From Flammeovirgaceae bacterium UBA976 (GTDB lineage Bacteria > Bacteroidota > Bacteroidia > Cytophagales > Cyclobacteriaceae), in NCBI GenBank assembly GCA_002292365.1, contig DBBU01000044.1, positions 62,001 to 126,000 of the forward strand: a stretch of 64,000 nucleotides of DNA, given 5' to 3'. Under the pieces are notes generated by a model, which worked only from the letters and a program-made list of their open reading frames with translations, made no database searches and was not told the origin of the DNA. Below are positions 47,063 to 56,306 of this stretch, piece after piece; the stretch's first letter is position 1; every line of letters begins with the position of its first letter. The position numbers were made by a program, and so were the translations under genes.

Positions 47063-48457
47063 ATGGATTATCAAGTAATTGTTATCGGATCAGGACCTGG
47101 CGGATATGTGGCAGCTATACGATGTGCCCAGCTGGGATTTAAAACAGCCATTATTGAAAAGTACAATTCTTTAGGAGGTACCTGTTTAAATGTGGGATGC
47201 ATTCCCTCTAAAGCCTTACTGGATTCTTCAGAACATTTTCATAATGCGACCCATACGTTCAAAACACATGGTATTGATATATCTGTGCCTAAAGTCAATT
47301 TCAAACAAATGATCGCGCGCAAGTCGGATGTGGTGAGCCAAAATACTGATGGCATCCAATATTTGATGAAAAAGAATAAAATCGATGTATTCAATGGTTT
47401 AGCTTCTTTTTTGGATCCGCATACGGTTCAAATTGTTGGGAAAGAGACCCAAAGTATAACAGGTGAAAAAATCATTATTGCTACAGGTTCCAAACCTGCT
47501 ACACTTCCTTTCATCAAAGTGGACAAAAAACGAGTCATTACCTCGACGGAAGCCTTAGAATTGAAAGAGGTCCCTACACATCTCGTGATTATAGGTGGGG
47601 GCGTCATAGGTTTGGAGTTAGGCTCTGTCTATGCCAGACTTGGGGCAAAAGTATCGGTTGTTGAATTTTTAGATGGAATTATACCCAACATGGACAAAAC
47701 TATGAGTAAAGAGCTTCAAAAAAGTCTTAAGGGGATTGGATTTGATTTTTATCTTAGTCACAAGGTTACGGGAGTCGCAGTAAAAGGGAAAGAGGTAACG
47801 GTGACGGCGGAAAATAAGACCTCTGAAATCCTCAGTCTCAAAGGAGACTATTGTTTGGTCTCCATTGGTAGAAAAGCTCACACAGAGGGCTTGGGATTAG
47901 ATAAAATAGGAGTAGTTTTAGATGATAGGGGTAGAGTAGCCGTAGACCAACATTTAAAAACAAATCTTGACCACATTTGGGCCATTGGTGATGTTATTAA
48001 AGGTGCCATGTTGGCTCATAAGGCAGAAGAAGAGGGTGTTTTTGTCGCTGAACAAATGGTAGGCCAACAGCCACACATTCATTATAATTTGATACCTGGT
48101 GTTGTTTATACCTGGCCGGAAGTAGCCAGTGTCGGGGCAACAGAGGCTGAATTAATCCAAGAAAAGCGACCCATTAAAATTGGAAAGTTCCCTTATAAAG
48201 CACTGGGTAGGGCACGGGCCTCTATGGACATTGAAGGTTTGGTGAAAATCATTGCAGATGCGAGCACAGATGAAATATTAGGTATCCATATTATTGGTGC
48301 CAGGGCGGCAGATATGATCGCAGCAGGGGTGACTGCCATGGAATTTAGGGCTTCCGCAGAAGATGTAGCTAGAATGTCTCATGCACATCCTACCTATATG
48401 GAAGCGGTTAAGGAAGCTTGCTTATCCGCTACAGAAAATCGTCCGATACACATGTAA
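47063..48457 (+). CDS. lpd: Dihydrolipoyl dehydrogenase (E3)
   Basis: The FAD enzyme that reoxidises dihydrolipoamide with NAD+. It is 464 residues from ATG 47063 (an upstream TTG at 47033 adds ten unconserved residues). FAD loop VIGSGPGGYVAAIRCAQLG is at the N-terminus. The redox disulfide is Cys41 and Cys46 in GGTCLNVGCIPSKALL. A second GGGVIGLELGSVYARLG binds NAD, and the C-terminal HAHPTYMEAVKEA provides the active-site histidine of the partner subunit. Last gene of the sucA-sucB-lpd cluster, 46 bases after sucB. Confidence 0.96.
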   Translation: MDYQVIVIGSGPGGYVAAIRCAQLGFKTAIIEKYNSLGGTCLNVGCIPSKALLDSSEHFHNATHTFKTHGIDISVPKVNFKQMIARKSDVVSQNTDGIQYLMKKNKIDVFNGLASFLDPHTVQIVGKETQSITGEKIIIATGSKPATLPFIKVDKKRVITSTEALELKEVPTHLVIIGGGVIGLELGSVYARLGAKVSVVEFLDGIIPNMDKTMSKELQKSLKGIGFDFYLSHKVTGVAVKGKEVTVTAENKTSEILSLKGDYCLVSIGRKAHTEGLGLDKIGVVLDDRGRVAVDQHLKTNLDHIWAIGDVIKGAMLAHKAEEEGVFVAEQMVGQQPHIHYNLIPGVVYTWPEVASVGATEAELIQEKRPIKIGKFPYKALGRARASMDIEGLVKIIADASTDEILGIHIIGARAADMIAAGVTAMEFRASAEDVARMSHAHPTYMEAVKEACLSATENRPIHM

Positions 48458-48553
48458 ATGATCAGTTATTTTTTTTGATAAATTGTTTGAGGGGTAGATC
48501 CTTGGAGAGGTCGGTCGAACCCACTAATTTGATTAGTTTTTTTAAAAATAAAG

Positions 48554-49618
48554 ATGGATCAAGCGCACATTTCAGGAACAGCGGTTATTATTACGGGAGG
48601 GCTCTTGCACGACAGTCACGCCAAAACAGCACACGGACTCCTCCGTTCGGGTAAAAGATTTAAAATTTTAGGTATTATAGACGAAAAACATGCGGGTTCC
48701 GATGCCAGCGATTTCGTTGAGGGGACCCCAAAAGGTATTCCTGTGGTACAGAGTATTGATGTCTTTATGCATTCCTTTGGGAAGCCCGAATACGCCATTA
48801 TTGGCATGGCTACTAAAGGAGGATTATTGCCTCGAGAGCTGTATGGAAGTGTTCAAAATGTATTGAAAAATGGAATTCACTTAGTCAATGGACTACATGA
48901 GCCTTTGAATGATTTAGATGAACTCAAGCCCTTGTTAGTAGGGGGAGCCAAAATATTTGATATTAGAAAACCCAAAGCTTTTAAAGATTTACATTTTTGG
49001 CAAGGAAAAGTAGCACAAATTACAGCATTAAAAATAGCTGTTTTGGGAATGGATTGCGCCGCAGGAAAAAGAACTACCTCTCGATTTTTAGAGGCGCAAC
49101 TTAATGCAAAAGGGCATCCTGCTGAAATGATCTATACAGGTCAGACGGGTTGGATGCAGGGGGCAGATTATGGCTTACTTTTTGATGCAACCCCCAACGA
49201 TTTTATCCCAGGAGAATTGGAACATGCTTTATATTCATGTTGGGAAGAAAAAAAGGTAGATATACTAATTATTGAAGGTCAATCCAGCCTCCGTAATCCT
49301 AGCGGACCTTGTGGGTCCGAATTCATCATATCTGGAAATTTGGATGGAGTGATCCTACAGCATGTACCCATGCGCAAAAAGTTTAGTGGTTTTGAGCAAT
49401 ATCAAGCTAATATTCCCGATATTTTAAATGAAGTAATACTTATCGAACATTTAGGAACTCGGGTGTTGGGAATCACTTTAAATGGTGAAGGAGCAGCGAC
49501 GGAACAGCTGTTAAAATATCGTGATTGGCTGGCTCAAAAAACAAGTATCCCTATAATTATTCCTATGGGTGAGCCAATGGATCCCATCATATCAAATGTA
49601 CTTAACCAGAAGCTATGA
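48554..49618 (+). CDS. DUF1611 / DgcN-like protein
   Basis: A 354-residue DUF1611 protein. Its N-terminal Rossmann-like part has ILGIIDEKHAGSDASDFVEG and a YAIIGMATKGGLLPRELY segment; the C-terminal half has a P-loop-like GMDCAAGKRTTSRFLEAQL and DILIIEGQSSLRNPSGPCGS. DgcN proteins were described as N-acetyltransferases that work with the racemase DgcA in D-glutamate use by marine bacteria. The next gene is a DgcA-like enolase-superfamily protein, joined by an ATGA overlap, which supports this reading. Biochemical activity here is inferred. Confidence 0.75.
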   Translation: MDQAHISGTAVIITGGLLHDSHAKTAHGLLRSGKRFKILGIIDEKHAGSDASDFVEGTPKGIPVVQSIDVFMHSFGKPEYAIIGMATKGGLLPRELYGSVQNVLKNGIHLVNGLHEPLNDLDELKPLLVGGAKIFDIRKPKAFKDLHFWQGKVAQITALKIAVLGMDCAAGKRTTSRFLEAQLNAKGHPAEMIYTGQTGWMQGADYGLLFDATPNDFIPGELEHALYSCWEEKKVDILIIEGQSSLRNPSGPCGSEFIISGNLDGVILQHVPMRKKFSGFEQYQANIPDILNEVILIEHLGTRVLGITLNGEGAATEQLLKYRDWLAQKTSIPIIIPMGEPMDPIISNVLNQKL

Positions 49619-50685
49619 AAATTAAGGATGTAAGAGTGTATGGTCGCGATTTAGGTACGAGTCGTCCTTATACCATCGCCTATAAAACGGTTTCAGAAGT
49701 GCTCATTGCCTTTGTGGAAATTGAGTTAGAAAATGGAATCATAGGCATAGGTGCCTCCAACTCAAGTAAGGCGGTCGTAGGAGAATCAGTAGAGGAAACG
49801 CTCAACTATTTAAGCAATGTGGATTTCAGTTATTTGATCGGTCAGAAGATTACCCAAACCGAAGGTCTACTTAGGCAGACGCATGATAAGTTTACAACGC
49901 TGCCGGGAACCCATGCGGCCATTGATATTGCCCTCCATGATGCATTTACTCAATTCCTCAAAATCCCTTTGGTTGATTATTTTGGACAGCAACAACAGAC
50001 GCTACCAACCTCAATCACCATTGGAATCAAAAATATAGGGGAAACACTTTCAGAAGCGGAAGAATATTATGGCATGGGGTTTAGGTTTTTTAAAGTTAAA
50101 ACAGGCCTTAATCCAGTATTAGATGCAGAAAGAGTGATCAAAATCGCAGAGCGTATGCCTGATGTTGTACTTCGTGTAGACGCCAACCAAGGTTATAGTA
50201 TCGTAGATCTGAACGAATTCGTAAAAAGAACGGTAAAGATTAAATTGGAACTTATTGAGCAACCGTTTTCTACAGGAAATTTCATAAAATACTTAAATGA
50301 ATTACATCCATCGATTGCTAAGTTGGTTGTGGCCGATGAATCGCTAAAGAACCCAAAAGATGGCCTGAAACTTCTTAAAGAAGCTCCAGGATGTAATATT
50401 TTTAACATCAAATTGATGAAAACAGGCGGATTGTTGGTCGCTAAGCAGGTCGCGTACATCGCTGAAGCTAGTAACGTAAAGTTAATGTGGGGTTGTAATG
50501 ATGAGAGTGTAGTGAGTATTGCGGCGGCCTTGCATTTGGCATTGTCTTCAAGAAGCACCAAATTTATAGATTTAGACGGTAGTTTGGATTTAATCAAAGA
50601 TGTGGTGACTGGAGGTTTTCTTATTAAAAATGGGATGATGGCCCTGAACGGTAAAAATGGACTAGGTGTTCACAAAGTCAGTTGA
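49615..50685 (+). CDS. Enolase-superfamily epimerase/racemase (dipeptide epimerase or DgcA type)
   Basis: A 356-residue member of the muconate-lactonizing enolase subgroup. Catalytic lysines are in FFKVKTG (KxK) and FNIKLMKTGG. Metal ligands are the Asp in RVDANQGYS, the Glu in ELIEQPF and the Asp in VVADESLKN. These match Ala-D/L-Glu epimerases and DgcA. With the DUF1611 partner it probably racemizes an N-acylated amino acid or a peptidoglycan-derived L-Ala-D/L-Glu. Distinguishing the two needs assay or structure. Confidence 0.8.
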   Translation: MKIKDVRVYGRDLGTSRPYTIAYKTVSEVLIAFVEIELENGIIGIGASNSSKAVVGESVEETLNYLSNVDFSYLIGQKITQTEGLLRQTHDKFTTLPGTHAAIDIALHDAFTQFLKIPLVDYFGQQQQTLPTSITIGIKNIGETLSEAEEYYGMGFRFFKVKTGLNPVLDAERVIKIAERMPDVVLRVDANQGYSIVDLNEFVKRTVKIKLELIEQPFSTGNFIKYLNELHPSIAKLVVADESLKNPKDGLKLLKEAPGCNIFNIKLMKTGGLLVAKQVAYIAEASNVKLMWGCNDESVVSIAAALHLALSSRSTKFIDLDGSLDLIKDVVTGGFLIKNGMMALNGKNGLGVHKVS

Positions 50686-50790
50686 CGAGTGGTATGTTCT
50701 TTTTTACTGGTTGTGCGAGCAAAATAAGATTTACGGATGACCACCTGCAGATTATTTTTAAGAGGACCGAAATTTAAGTCTTAATTCAGA

Positions 50791-50820
50791 TTAAAATTTA
50801 AGGAACAAAAGTTAACTTTG
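50791..50820 (+). promoter_or_regulatory. Candidate promoter of carB
   Basis: TAACTTTG (50813-50820) fits TAnnTTTG. A TTA at 50791-50793 stands 19 bases upstream in place of TTG. The carB ATG is 35 bases downstream. Confidence 0.4.
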
Positions 50821-50855
50821 TGTCAATTTGTTTGTCACCATAACTCTAATTGAAT

Positions 50856-53669
50856 ATGCCTAGAGACCTTAACATAAAATCAGTGCTCATCATCGGCAGT
50901 GGACCTATTGTGATTGGCCAAGCTTGCGAGTTTGATTATGCGGGATCACAGGCTGCTCGTTCCCTGAAAGAAGAAGGTATTGAGGTAACCCTCATCAACT
51001 CTAATCCAGCGACCATCATGACAGATCCCGTCATGGCTGATTATGTTTATCTAAAGCCCTTGACCAAGAATTCGATACGTGAGATATTAGAGGAACGTCA
51101 TATAGATGCTGTCCTGCCTACGATGGGAGGGCAAACCGCTTTGAACTTGGCCATTGAATGTGAAGAAGCGGGTATTTGGAAAAAGTACAATACCAAAATG
51201 ATCGGTGTGGATATCAAAGCGATAGAAACTACGGAAGATCGTGAAAAATTTAGGATTAGAATGTTGGAACTCGGGGTTGACGTGTGTCGAGGGGAGACTG
51301 CAACTTCATTTTTAAAAGGTAAAGAAATAGCACAAGAGATTGGTTTTCCGTTAGTGATCCGACCTTCTTATACGCTGGGTGGATTTGGTGGAGGCTTTGT
51401 GAATAAACCAGAGGATTTTGATGAGGCGCTAAATGCAGGGTTGCAAGCATCTCCCATTCATGAGGTACTCGTAGAGCAAAGTATCATGGGATGGAAAGAG
51501 TTTGAGTTGGAATTATTAAGAGACAACATAGGCAATGTGATCATCATTTGTTCTATTGAGAATTTTGATCCGATGGGTATTCATACTGGGGACTCGGTAA
51601 CAGTGGCGCCCGCCATGACCTTGTCAGATACGGTATATCAGAGAATGCGCGATTTGGCCATTAAAATGATGAACGGTATCGGTCAGTTTGCAGGAGGTTG
51701 TAATGTCCAATTTTCAGTGCATCCTGAAACTGATCAAATTATTGGTATTGAAATCAATCCCAGGGTCTCCCGCTCTTCCGCGCTGGCTTCCAAGGCAACG
51801 GGTTACCCGATTGCTAAAATTGCCGCTAAATTGGCCATTGGTTATAATTTAGATGAACTGCAGAATCAAATTACTAAAACAACTTCTGCCTTTTTTGAGC
51901 CAGCCATCGATTATGTGATTGTGAAAATTCCAAGATGGAACTTTGATAAGTTTAAAGGGTCTGATCGTCGTTTAGGTCTTCAGATGAAAGCGGTGGGAGA
52001 AGCCATGGGTATTGGGCGTAATTTTCAAGAAGCCTTACAAAAGGCTTGCCAATCACTTGAAATCAAGAGAAACGGATTGGGGGCTGATGGAAGAGAGCTT
52101 ACTGATCAATCCAAGATACTTTACAGTTTAGAAAACCCAAGTTGGGATCGACTTTTTCATATTTATGATGCCTTCAAACTGGGGATTCCTTTTAATAAAA
52201 TTCATAAGTTGACGAGCATCGATCCTTGGTTTTTAAGTCAGATAGAAGAATTTATTTCGTTAGAAAATGAAATTGCAGCATTTTCTTTGGAGACTTTACC
52301 TGATGCTTTGCTCAGGAAGGCCAAAGAGAAAGGCTATGCGGACAGGCAAATTGCCCATGTCCTCCATTGTCTAGAGAGTGCAGTTTTTGATAAAAGAGAA
52401 GCAGCAGGGATCAAAAGAATTTTCAAGATTGTGGATACTTGTGCCGCAGAATTTGAAGCCAAAACGCCCTATTATTATTCGACTTTCGATCACGAGAATG
52501 AGTCCATCTCATCGGATCGTAAAAAAGTAGTGGTCTTGGGTTCAGGACCCAATCGCATTGGACAGGGAATAGAATTTGATTATTCATGTGTTCATGGTGT
52601 TTTGGCAGCCAAAGAATGTGGCTATGAAACCATCATGATTAATTGTAATCCTGAGACGGTATCTACGGATTTTGATGTAGCGGACAAGCTGTATTTCGAA
52701 CCCGTATTTTGGGAGCATATTTATGAAATCATTAAATTAGAAAATCCGGTGGGTGTTATCGTACAGCTGGGCGGTCAAACGGCACTTAAACTTGCGGAAA
52801 AGTTGGAGCGCTATGGGATTAAAATTTTAGGCACGAGTTTCGATGCGTTGGATCTTGCAGAAGATCGGGGTAGATTTTCGGATCTACTGAAAGCGCAAGA
52901 AATACCTTATCCTGAATATGGCACCATTACGGATGCAGCTTCAGCGATTGAGCTTTCCAAGGAAATTGGTTTTCCGCTCTTAGTTAGACCTTCTTATGTT
53001 TTGGGAGGGCAAAGCATGAAAATAGTCATTAATGAAGATGAATTAGAACATCATGTAGTGAACTTACTGAGTCAGAAGCTTGATGGGAAAATACTGCTTG
53101 ATCATTTTTTAGAAGGAGCCATAGAAGCGGAGGCAGATGCTATTTGCGATGGAGAAAATGTTCATATCATTGGAATTATGCAGCATATTGAGCCGGCAGG
53201 AATCCATTCTGGGGATTCTTATGCTGTTTTGCCCCCTTATAATTTGGGAGATTTTATCATTCGACAAATAGAAGAGTACACAGCTAAAATTGCTGTGGCC
53301 TTAAAAACGGTTGGTCTTATTAATATTCAATTTGCCATAAAAAACGATAAGGTTTATATCATCGAAGCCAATCCTAGAGCCTCTAGAACGGTACCTTTTA
53401 TCTGTAAAGCCTATCAAGAACCCTATGTTAATTTTGCAACCAAGGTAATGTTGGGGGAGAAAAAAGTCACAGATTTTGATTTTAAACCAGTAAAAGTAGG
53501 CTATGCAATCAAGGAGCCTGTTTTCTCCTTTCATAAATTCCCTAATGTCAATAAAGAGCTTGGGCCTGAAATGAAATCAACCGGTGAGGCGATCTATTTT
53601 ATTGATGATTTGATGGATGATTATTTTCTGAAAATTTATAATGAGCGTAATTTTTACTTGAGTAGATAA
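50856..53669 (+). CDS. carB: Carbamoyl phosphate synthase large subunit, lacking the C-terminal allosteric domain
   Basis: CarB makes carbamoyl phosphate from bicarbonate, ammonia and two ATP for pyrimidines and arginine. I start at ATG 50856 because the family begins at PRDLNIKSVLIIGSGPIVIG. Two homologous ATP-grasp halves are present (GFPLVIRPSYTLGGFGGGF and GFPLLVRPSYVLGGQSMKIV). It ends at residue 937 shortly after GPEMKSTGEAIYF, so the about 130-residue MGS-like domain that binds UMP and ornithine in E. coli (1073 residues) is missing. This short form appears to be usual in Bacteroidota. carA is not in the window. Confidence 0.95.
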   Translation: MPRDLNIKSVLIIGSGPIVIGQACEFDYAGSQAARSLKEEGIEVTLINSNPATIMTDPVMADYVYLKPLTKNSIREILEERHIDAVLPTMGGQTALNLAIECEEAGIWKKYNTKMIGVDIKAIETTEDREKFRIRMLELGVDVCRGETATSFLKGKEIAQEIGFPLVIRPSYTLGGFGGGFVNKPEDFDEALNAGLQASPIHEVLVEQSIMGWKEFELELLRDNIGNVIIICSIENFDPMGIHTGDSVTVAPAMTLSDTVYQRMRDLAIKMMNGIGQFAGGCNVQFSVHPETDQIIGIEINPRVSRSSALASKATGYPIAKIAAKLAIGYNLDELQNQITKTTSAFFEPAIDYVIVKIPRWNFDKFKGSDRRLGLQMKAVGEAMGIGRNFQEALQKACQSLEIKRNGLGADGRELTDQSKILYSLENPSWDRLFHIYDAFKLGIPFNKIHKLTSIDPWFLSQIEEFISLENEIAAFSLETLPDALLRKAKEKGYADRQIAHVLHCLESAVFDKREAAGIKRIFKIVDTCAAEFEAKTPYYYSTFDHENESISSDRKKVVVLGSGPNRIGQGIEFDYSCVHGVLAAKECGYETIMINCNPETVSTDFDVADKLYFEPVFWEHIYEIIKLENPVGVIVQLGGQTALKLAEKLERYGIKILGTSFDALDLAEDRGRFSDLLKAQEIPYPEYGTITDAASAIELSKEIGFPLLVRPSYVLGGQSMKIVINEDELEHHVVNLLSQKLDGKILLDHFLEGAIEAEADAICDGENVHIIGIMQHIEPAGIHSGDSYAVLPPYNLGDFIIRQIEEYTAKIAVALKTVGLINIQFAIKNDKVYIIEANPRASRTVPFICKAYQEPYVNFATKVMLGEKKVTDFDFKPVKVGYAIKEPVFSFHKFPNVNKELGPEMKSTGEAIYFIDDLMDDYFLKIYNERNFYLSR

Positions 53670-53679
53670 TTATTATTAA

Positions 53680-53910
53680 ATGATAAAATTTTTACTCATA
53701 TTAAGTTTCATTTTCTATCTCATTTATAAGGTAGGTGGCTTTTTATTTAAAATATTATTTATTGGAGCTTCGCAGTCTAAAAGAGCATCAAATATGCGGA
53801 GCGGGCGTAAGTATTCTGCACCAGACAGTAATGTTTATATTGAAGATATACCAAAAAAATCGGAAGGGTTCAAGGGAGGCGATTACATTGATTACGAAGA
53901 AGTTAAGTAA
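53680..53910 (+). CDS. DUF4834-family small membrane protein
   Basis: A 76-residue protein with one N-terminal transmembrane segment (residues 2-28, including IFYLIYKVGGFLFKILF) and a polar cytoplasmic tail rich in Lys, Ser and Asp ending DYIDYEEVK. This fits DUF4834. It starts 10 bases after carB, so co-transcription is likely. Function unknown. Confidence 0.75.
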   Translation: MIKFLLILSFIFYLIYKVGGFLFKILFIGASQSKRASNMRSGRKYSAPDSNVYIEDIPKKSEGFKGGDYIDYEEVK

Positions 53911-53961
53911 GATAATTTGTCTTGATAAAAATATGTTTAGATGTTAACATATATTTTAATA

Positions 53962-53969
53962 TAAATTTG
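53962..53969 (+). promoter_or_regulatory. Candidate -7 element of accD
   Basis: TAAATTTG, a TAnnTTTG match 19 bases before the accD ATG. The -33 element is not clear. Confidence 0.35.
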
Positions 53970-53988
53970 TTGTTCATTTCAATTTATT

Positions 53989-54837
53989 ATGGCTTGGTTT
54001 AACAGAAAAGATAAAGGTATACAGACCTCTACAAAGGATAAAAAAGAAGTACCTGATGGTCTTTGGTACAAGACTCCCAATGGACACATTATTCACATGC
54101 GTGAACTAAAAAAAAATTCCTATGTCTGTCCAGAAGATGATTATCATGTAAAAATCGGATCGAAGGAATATTTTGAAATATTATTTGACAATAATAAATT
54201 TAAAGAAATGGACACGCTAATGTCTTCGGCGGATCCTTTGAACTTCAGAGATACAAAAAAATATCTAGATCGTATTGCGGATAGCCAAAAGAAAACAGGA
54301 TTAAAAGACGCTGTGAGAACGGCGCATGGTATGAGCAAAGGGAAGCCGTTGGTCATTGCTTGTATGGATTTTAGCTTCATAGGAGGTTCGATGGGGGCGG
54401 TAGTAGGAGAGAAGATTTCTAGGGCGATAGATTATTCTTATCAAAATAATATCCCCATCCTAATAATATCTAAATCCGGTGGGGCAAGGATGATGGAGGC
54501 TGGAATTTCTTTGATGCAATTGGCGAAAATTTCTAGTAAGATAACTTTACTCGAGCAGAAAAAAATACCCTATATTTCATTGTTAACAGATCCAACTACA
54601 GGTGGTGTGACGGCCTCATTTGCCATGTTAGGTGATTTTAACATTGCTGAGCCTGGAGCACTTATCGGATTTGCGGGGCCCAGAATTATAAGAGAAACTA
54701 TTGGTAAAGACCTCCCTAAGGGATTTCAGCGCTCAGAATTTGTGTTAGATCATGGATTTTTAGATTTTATTGTGGATCGCAGACAGCTCAAAAACAAGAT
54801 ATCAACGCTTTTAACATTGATTTTTAACGCATCATAA
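53989..54837 (+). CDS. accD: Acetyl-CoA carboxylase carboxyltransferase beta subunit without zinc finger
   Basis: With AccA this transfers the carboxyl group from biotin to acetyl-CoA, committing carbon to fatty acids. It is 282 residues. The crotonase-like core is complete: [58 protein letters not shown] and [18 protein letters not shown]. The N-terminal Cys4 zinc ribbon of E. coli AccD is degenerate: the place of the first CxxC is [10 protein letters not shown] and of the second VCPEDDYH, leaving one cysteine. From memory, other Bacteroidota AccD share this loss. accA is not in the window. Confidence 0.93.
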   Translation: MAWFNRKDKGIQTSTKDKKEVPDGLWYKTPNGHIIHMRELKKNSYVCPEDDYHVKIGSKEYFEILFDNNKFKEMDTLMSSADPLNFRDTKKYLDRIADSQKKTGLKDAVRTAHGMSKGKPLVIACMDFSFIGGSMGAVVGEKISRAIDYSYQNNIPILIISKSGGARMMEAGISLMQLAKISSKITLLEQKKIPYISLLTDPTTGGVTASFAMLGDFNIAEPGALIGFAGPRIIRETIGKDLPKGFQRSEFVLDHGFLDFIVDRRQLKNKISTLLTLIFNAS

Positions 54838-54895
54838 AAAAATGTGCGGGTGTAAGTTTTAAGGTTAAATGCGCTTATCGTTTACGGATATCTTT

Positions 54896-54903
54896 TATAT
54901 TTG
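54896..54903 (+). promoter_or_regulatory. Candidate -7 element of nqrF
   Basis: TATATTTG about 30 bases before ATG 54934. It overlaps the TTG at 54901, which argues that the upstream TTG is not the start codon of nqrF. Confidence 0.45.
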
Positions 54904-54933
54904 CTTTTTAAAACGCTAATCCATGTTTTTCCA

Positions 54934-56232
54934 ATGACATCTATAGTTTTAACTTCAATTTTTGCCTTCACGTTAGTGATCTTACTATTAGTTTTTGTGT
55001 TACTTTTCGCACAATCTAAATTGGTTCAATCAGGTCCAGTGAACCTGATCATTAATGGAGATACAGAGCATCCGGTGGTAACCTCAGCTGGATCTTCATT
55101 ATTGAGTTCATTGAGCTCTGAAAAAATATTTTTACCTTCTGCCTGTGGTGGTGGGGGTACTTGTGCGATGTGTAAATGTCAAATCCTTGATGGAGGTGGG
55201 GATGTTTTACCCACAGAGGTCGGTCACTTATCGCGGACTGAGCAAAAGGAAAATGTACGATTGGCCTGTCAAGTAAAAGTAAAGGGAGATATGAATATCA
55301 AAATCCCTGATGAAATATTTGGGATTAAGAAGTGGGAGGCAACAGTGGTTAGAAATTATAATGTTGCTTCGTTTATCAAAGAGTTTGTGGTGCAATTACC
55401 TGAAGATATGGATTATCGGCCTGGGGGATACATTCAGATAGAAATTCCTGAATGTGAGATAGATTTCAAAGACCTCAATATTGACGCGCATCCAGAAGAG
55501 CACGATCAGGTTGATAAGTTTCACTTAGAATGGGAAAAGTTTGGATTATGGGATCTGAAAATGAAAAACGAAGAAGTGATTACAAGGGCCTATTCAATGG
55601 CCTCTTACCCTGCTGAAGGTCGAGAAATTATGCTCAATGTACGCATTGCTACTCCGCCATTTGATCGGGCAAAAAACGGATGGATGTCCGTTAATCCAGG
55701 TATTGCTTCCTCTTATATATTTTCAAAAAAAGCGGGTGATAAAGTGACCATTTCAGGTCCTTACGGAGAGTTTTTTATTAACGAAACAGAGACCGAAATG
55801 CTGTATATTGGGGGCGGTGCTGGAATGGCGCCTATGAGATCCCATCTCTATCATTTGTTCAAAACATTAAAGACGGGTAGAAAAGTAACGTATTGGTATG
55901 GAGGAAGGTCAAAGCGTGAATTGTTTTATCTAGATCATTTTTATCGTTTGGAAGAACAGTTTGACAACTTTAAATTTTTCATTGTTTTATCAGAGCCACA
56001 AGAGGAAGATAATTGGAGAGTTAAAAAAGATGTTGCTGATGACAAAGGAGATGGATTTTTAGGATTTGTACACAAAGCGGTTATTGATCAATATTTGTCC
56101 AAACATGAAGCTCCTGAAGATATTGAACTGTATTTCTGTGGGCCCCCCTTGATGAATGTAGCTGTTCAGAAAATGGGTGAAGATTTCGGTATACCGGATG
56201 AGAATATCCGATTTGACGATTTTGGAGGTTAA
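54934..56232 (+). CDS. nqrF: Na+-translocating NADH:quinone reductase subunit F (orphan)
   Basis: NqrF is the NADH-oxidising subunit of the sodium-pumping respiratory complex. It is 432 residues from ATG 54934. There is one N-terminal transmembrane helix (about residues 6-27). The [2Fe-2S] ligands are Cys71, Cys77, Cys80 (ACGGGGTCAMC) plus the Cys in LACQV. The FAD site is TRAYSMASYPAEG and the NADH site is YIGGGAGMAPMRSHLYHL. The other subunits (nqrA-E) are not adjacent, unlike the usual nqrABCDEF operon, so this copy may be detached or serve another redox role. Confidence 0.92.
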   Translation: MTSIVLTSIFAFTLVILLLVFVLLFAQSKLVQSGPVNLIINGDTEHPVVTSAGSSLLSSLSSEKIFLPSACGGGGTCAMCKCQILDGGGDVLPTEVGHLSRTEQKENVRLACQVKVKGDMNIKIPDEIFGIKKWEATVVRNYNVASFIKEFVVQLPEDMDYRPGGYIQIEIPECEIDFKDLNIDAHPEEHDQVDKFHLEWEKFGLWDLKMKNEEVITRAYSMASYPAEGREIMLNVRIATPPFDRAKNGWMSVNPGIASSYIFSKKAGDKVTISGPYGEFFINETETEMLYIGGGAGMAPMRSHLYHLFKTLKTGRKVTYWYGGRSKRELFYLDHFYRLEEQFDNFKFFIVLSEPQEEDNWRVKKDVADDKGDGFLGFVHKAVIDQYLSKHEAPEDIELYFCGPPLMNVAVQKMGEDFGIPDENIRFDDFGG

Positions 56233-56257
56233 ATATTGAAAAAATTTGAATAATTTA

Positions 56258-56290
56258 CAAAAGGGGGAATAAAAAATTTCCCTTTTTTTT
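56258..56290 (+). terminator. Intrinsic terminator after nqrF
   Basis: Stem AAAAGGGGGAA with TTTCCCTTTT, A/T-rich loop, followed by a T-run. It lies 26 bases after the nqrF stop and 17 bases before the next gene. Confidence 0.7.
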
Positions 56291-56306
56291 GTTTTAAATA
56301 TTCTTT

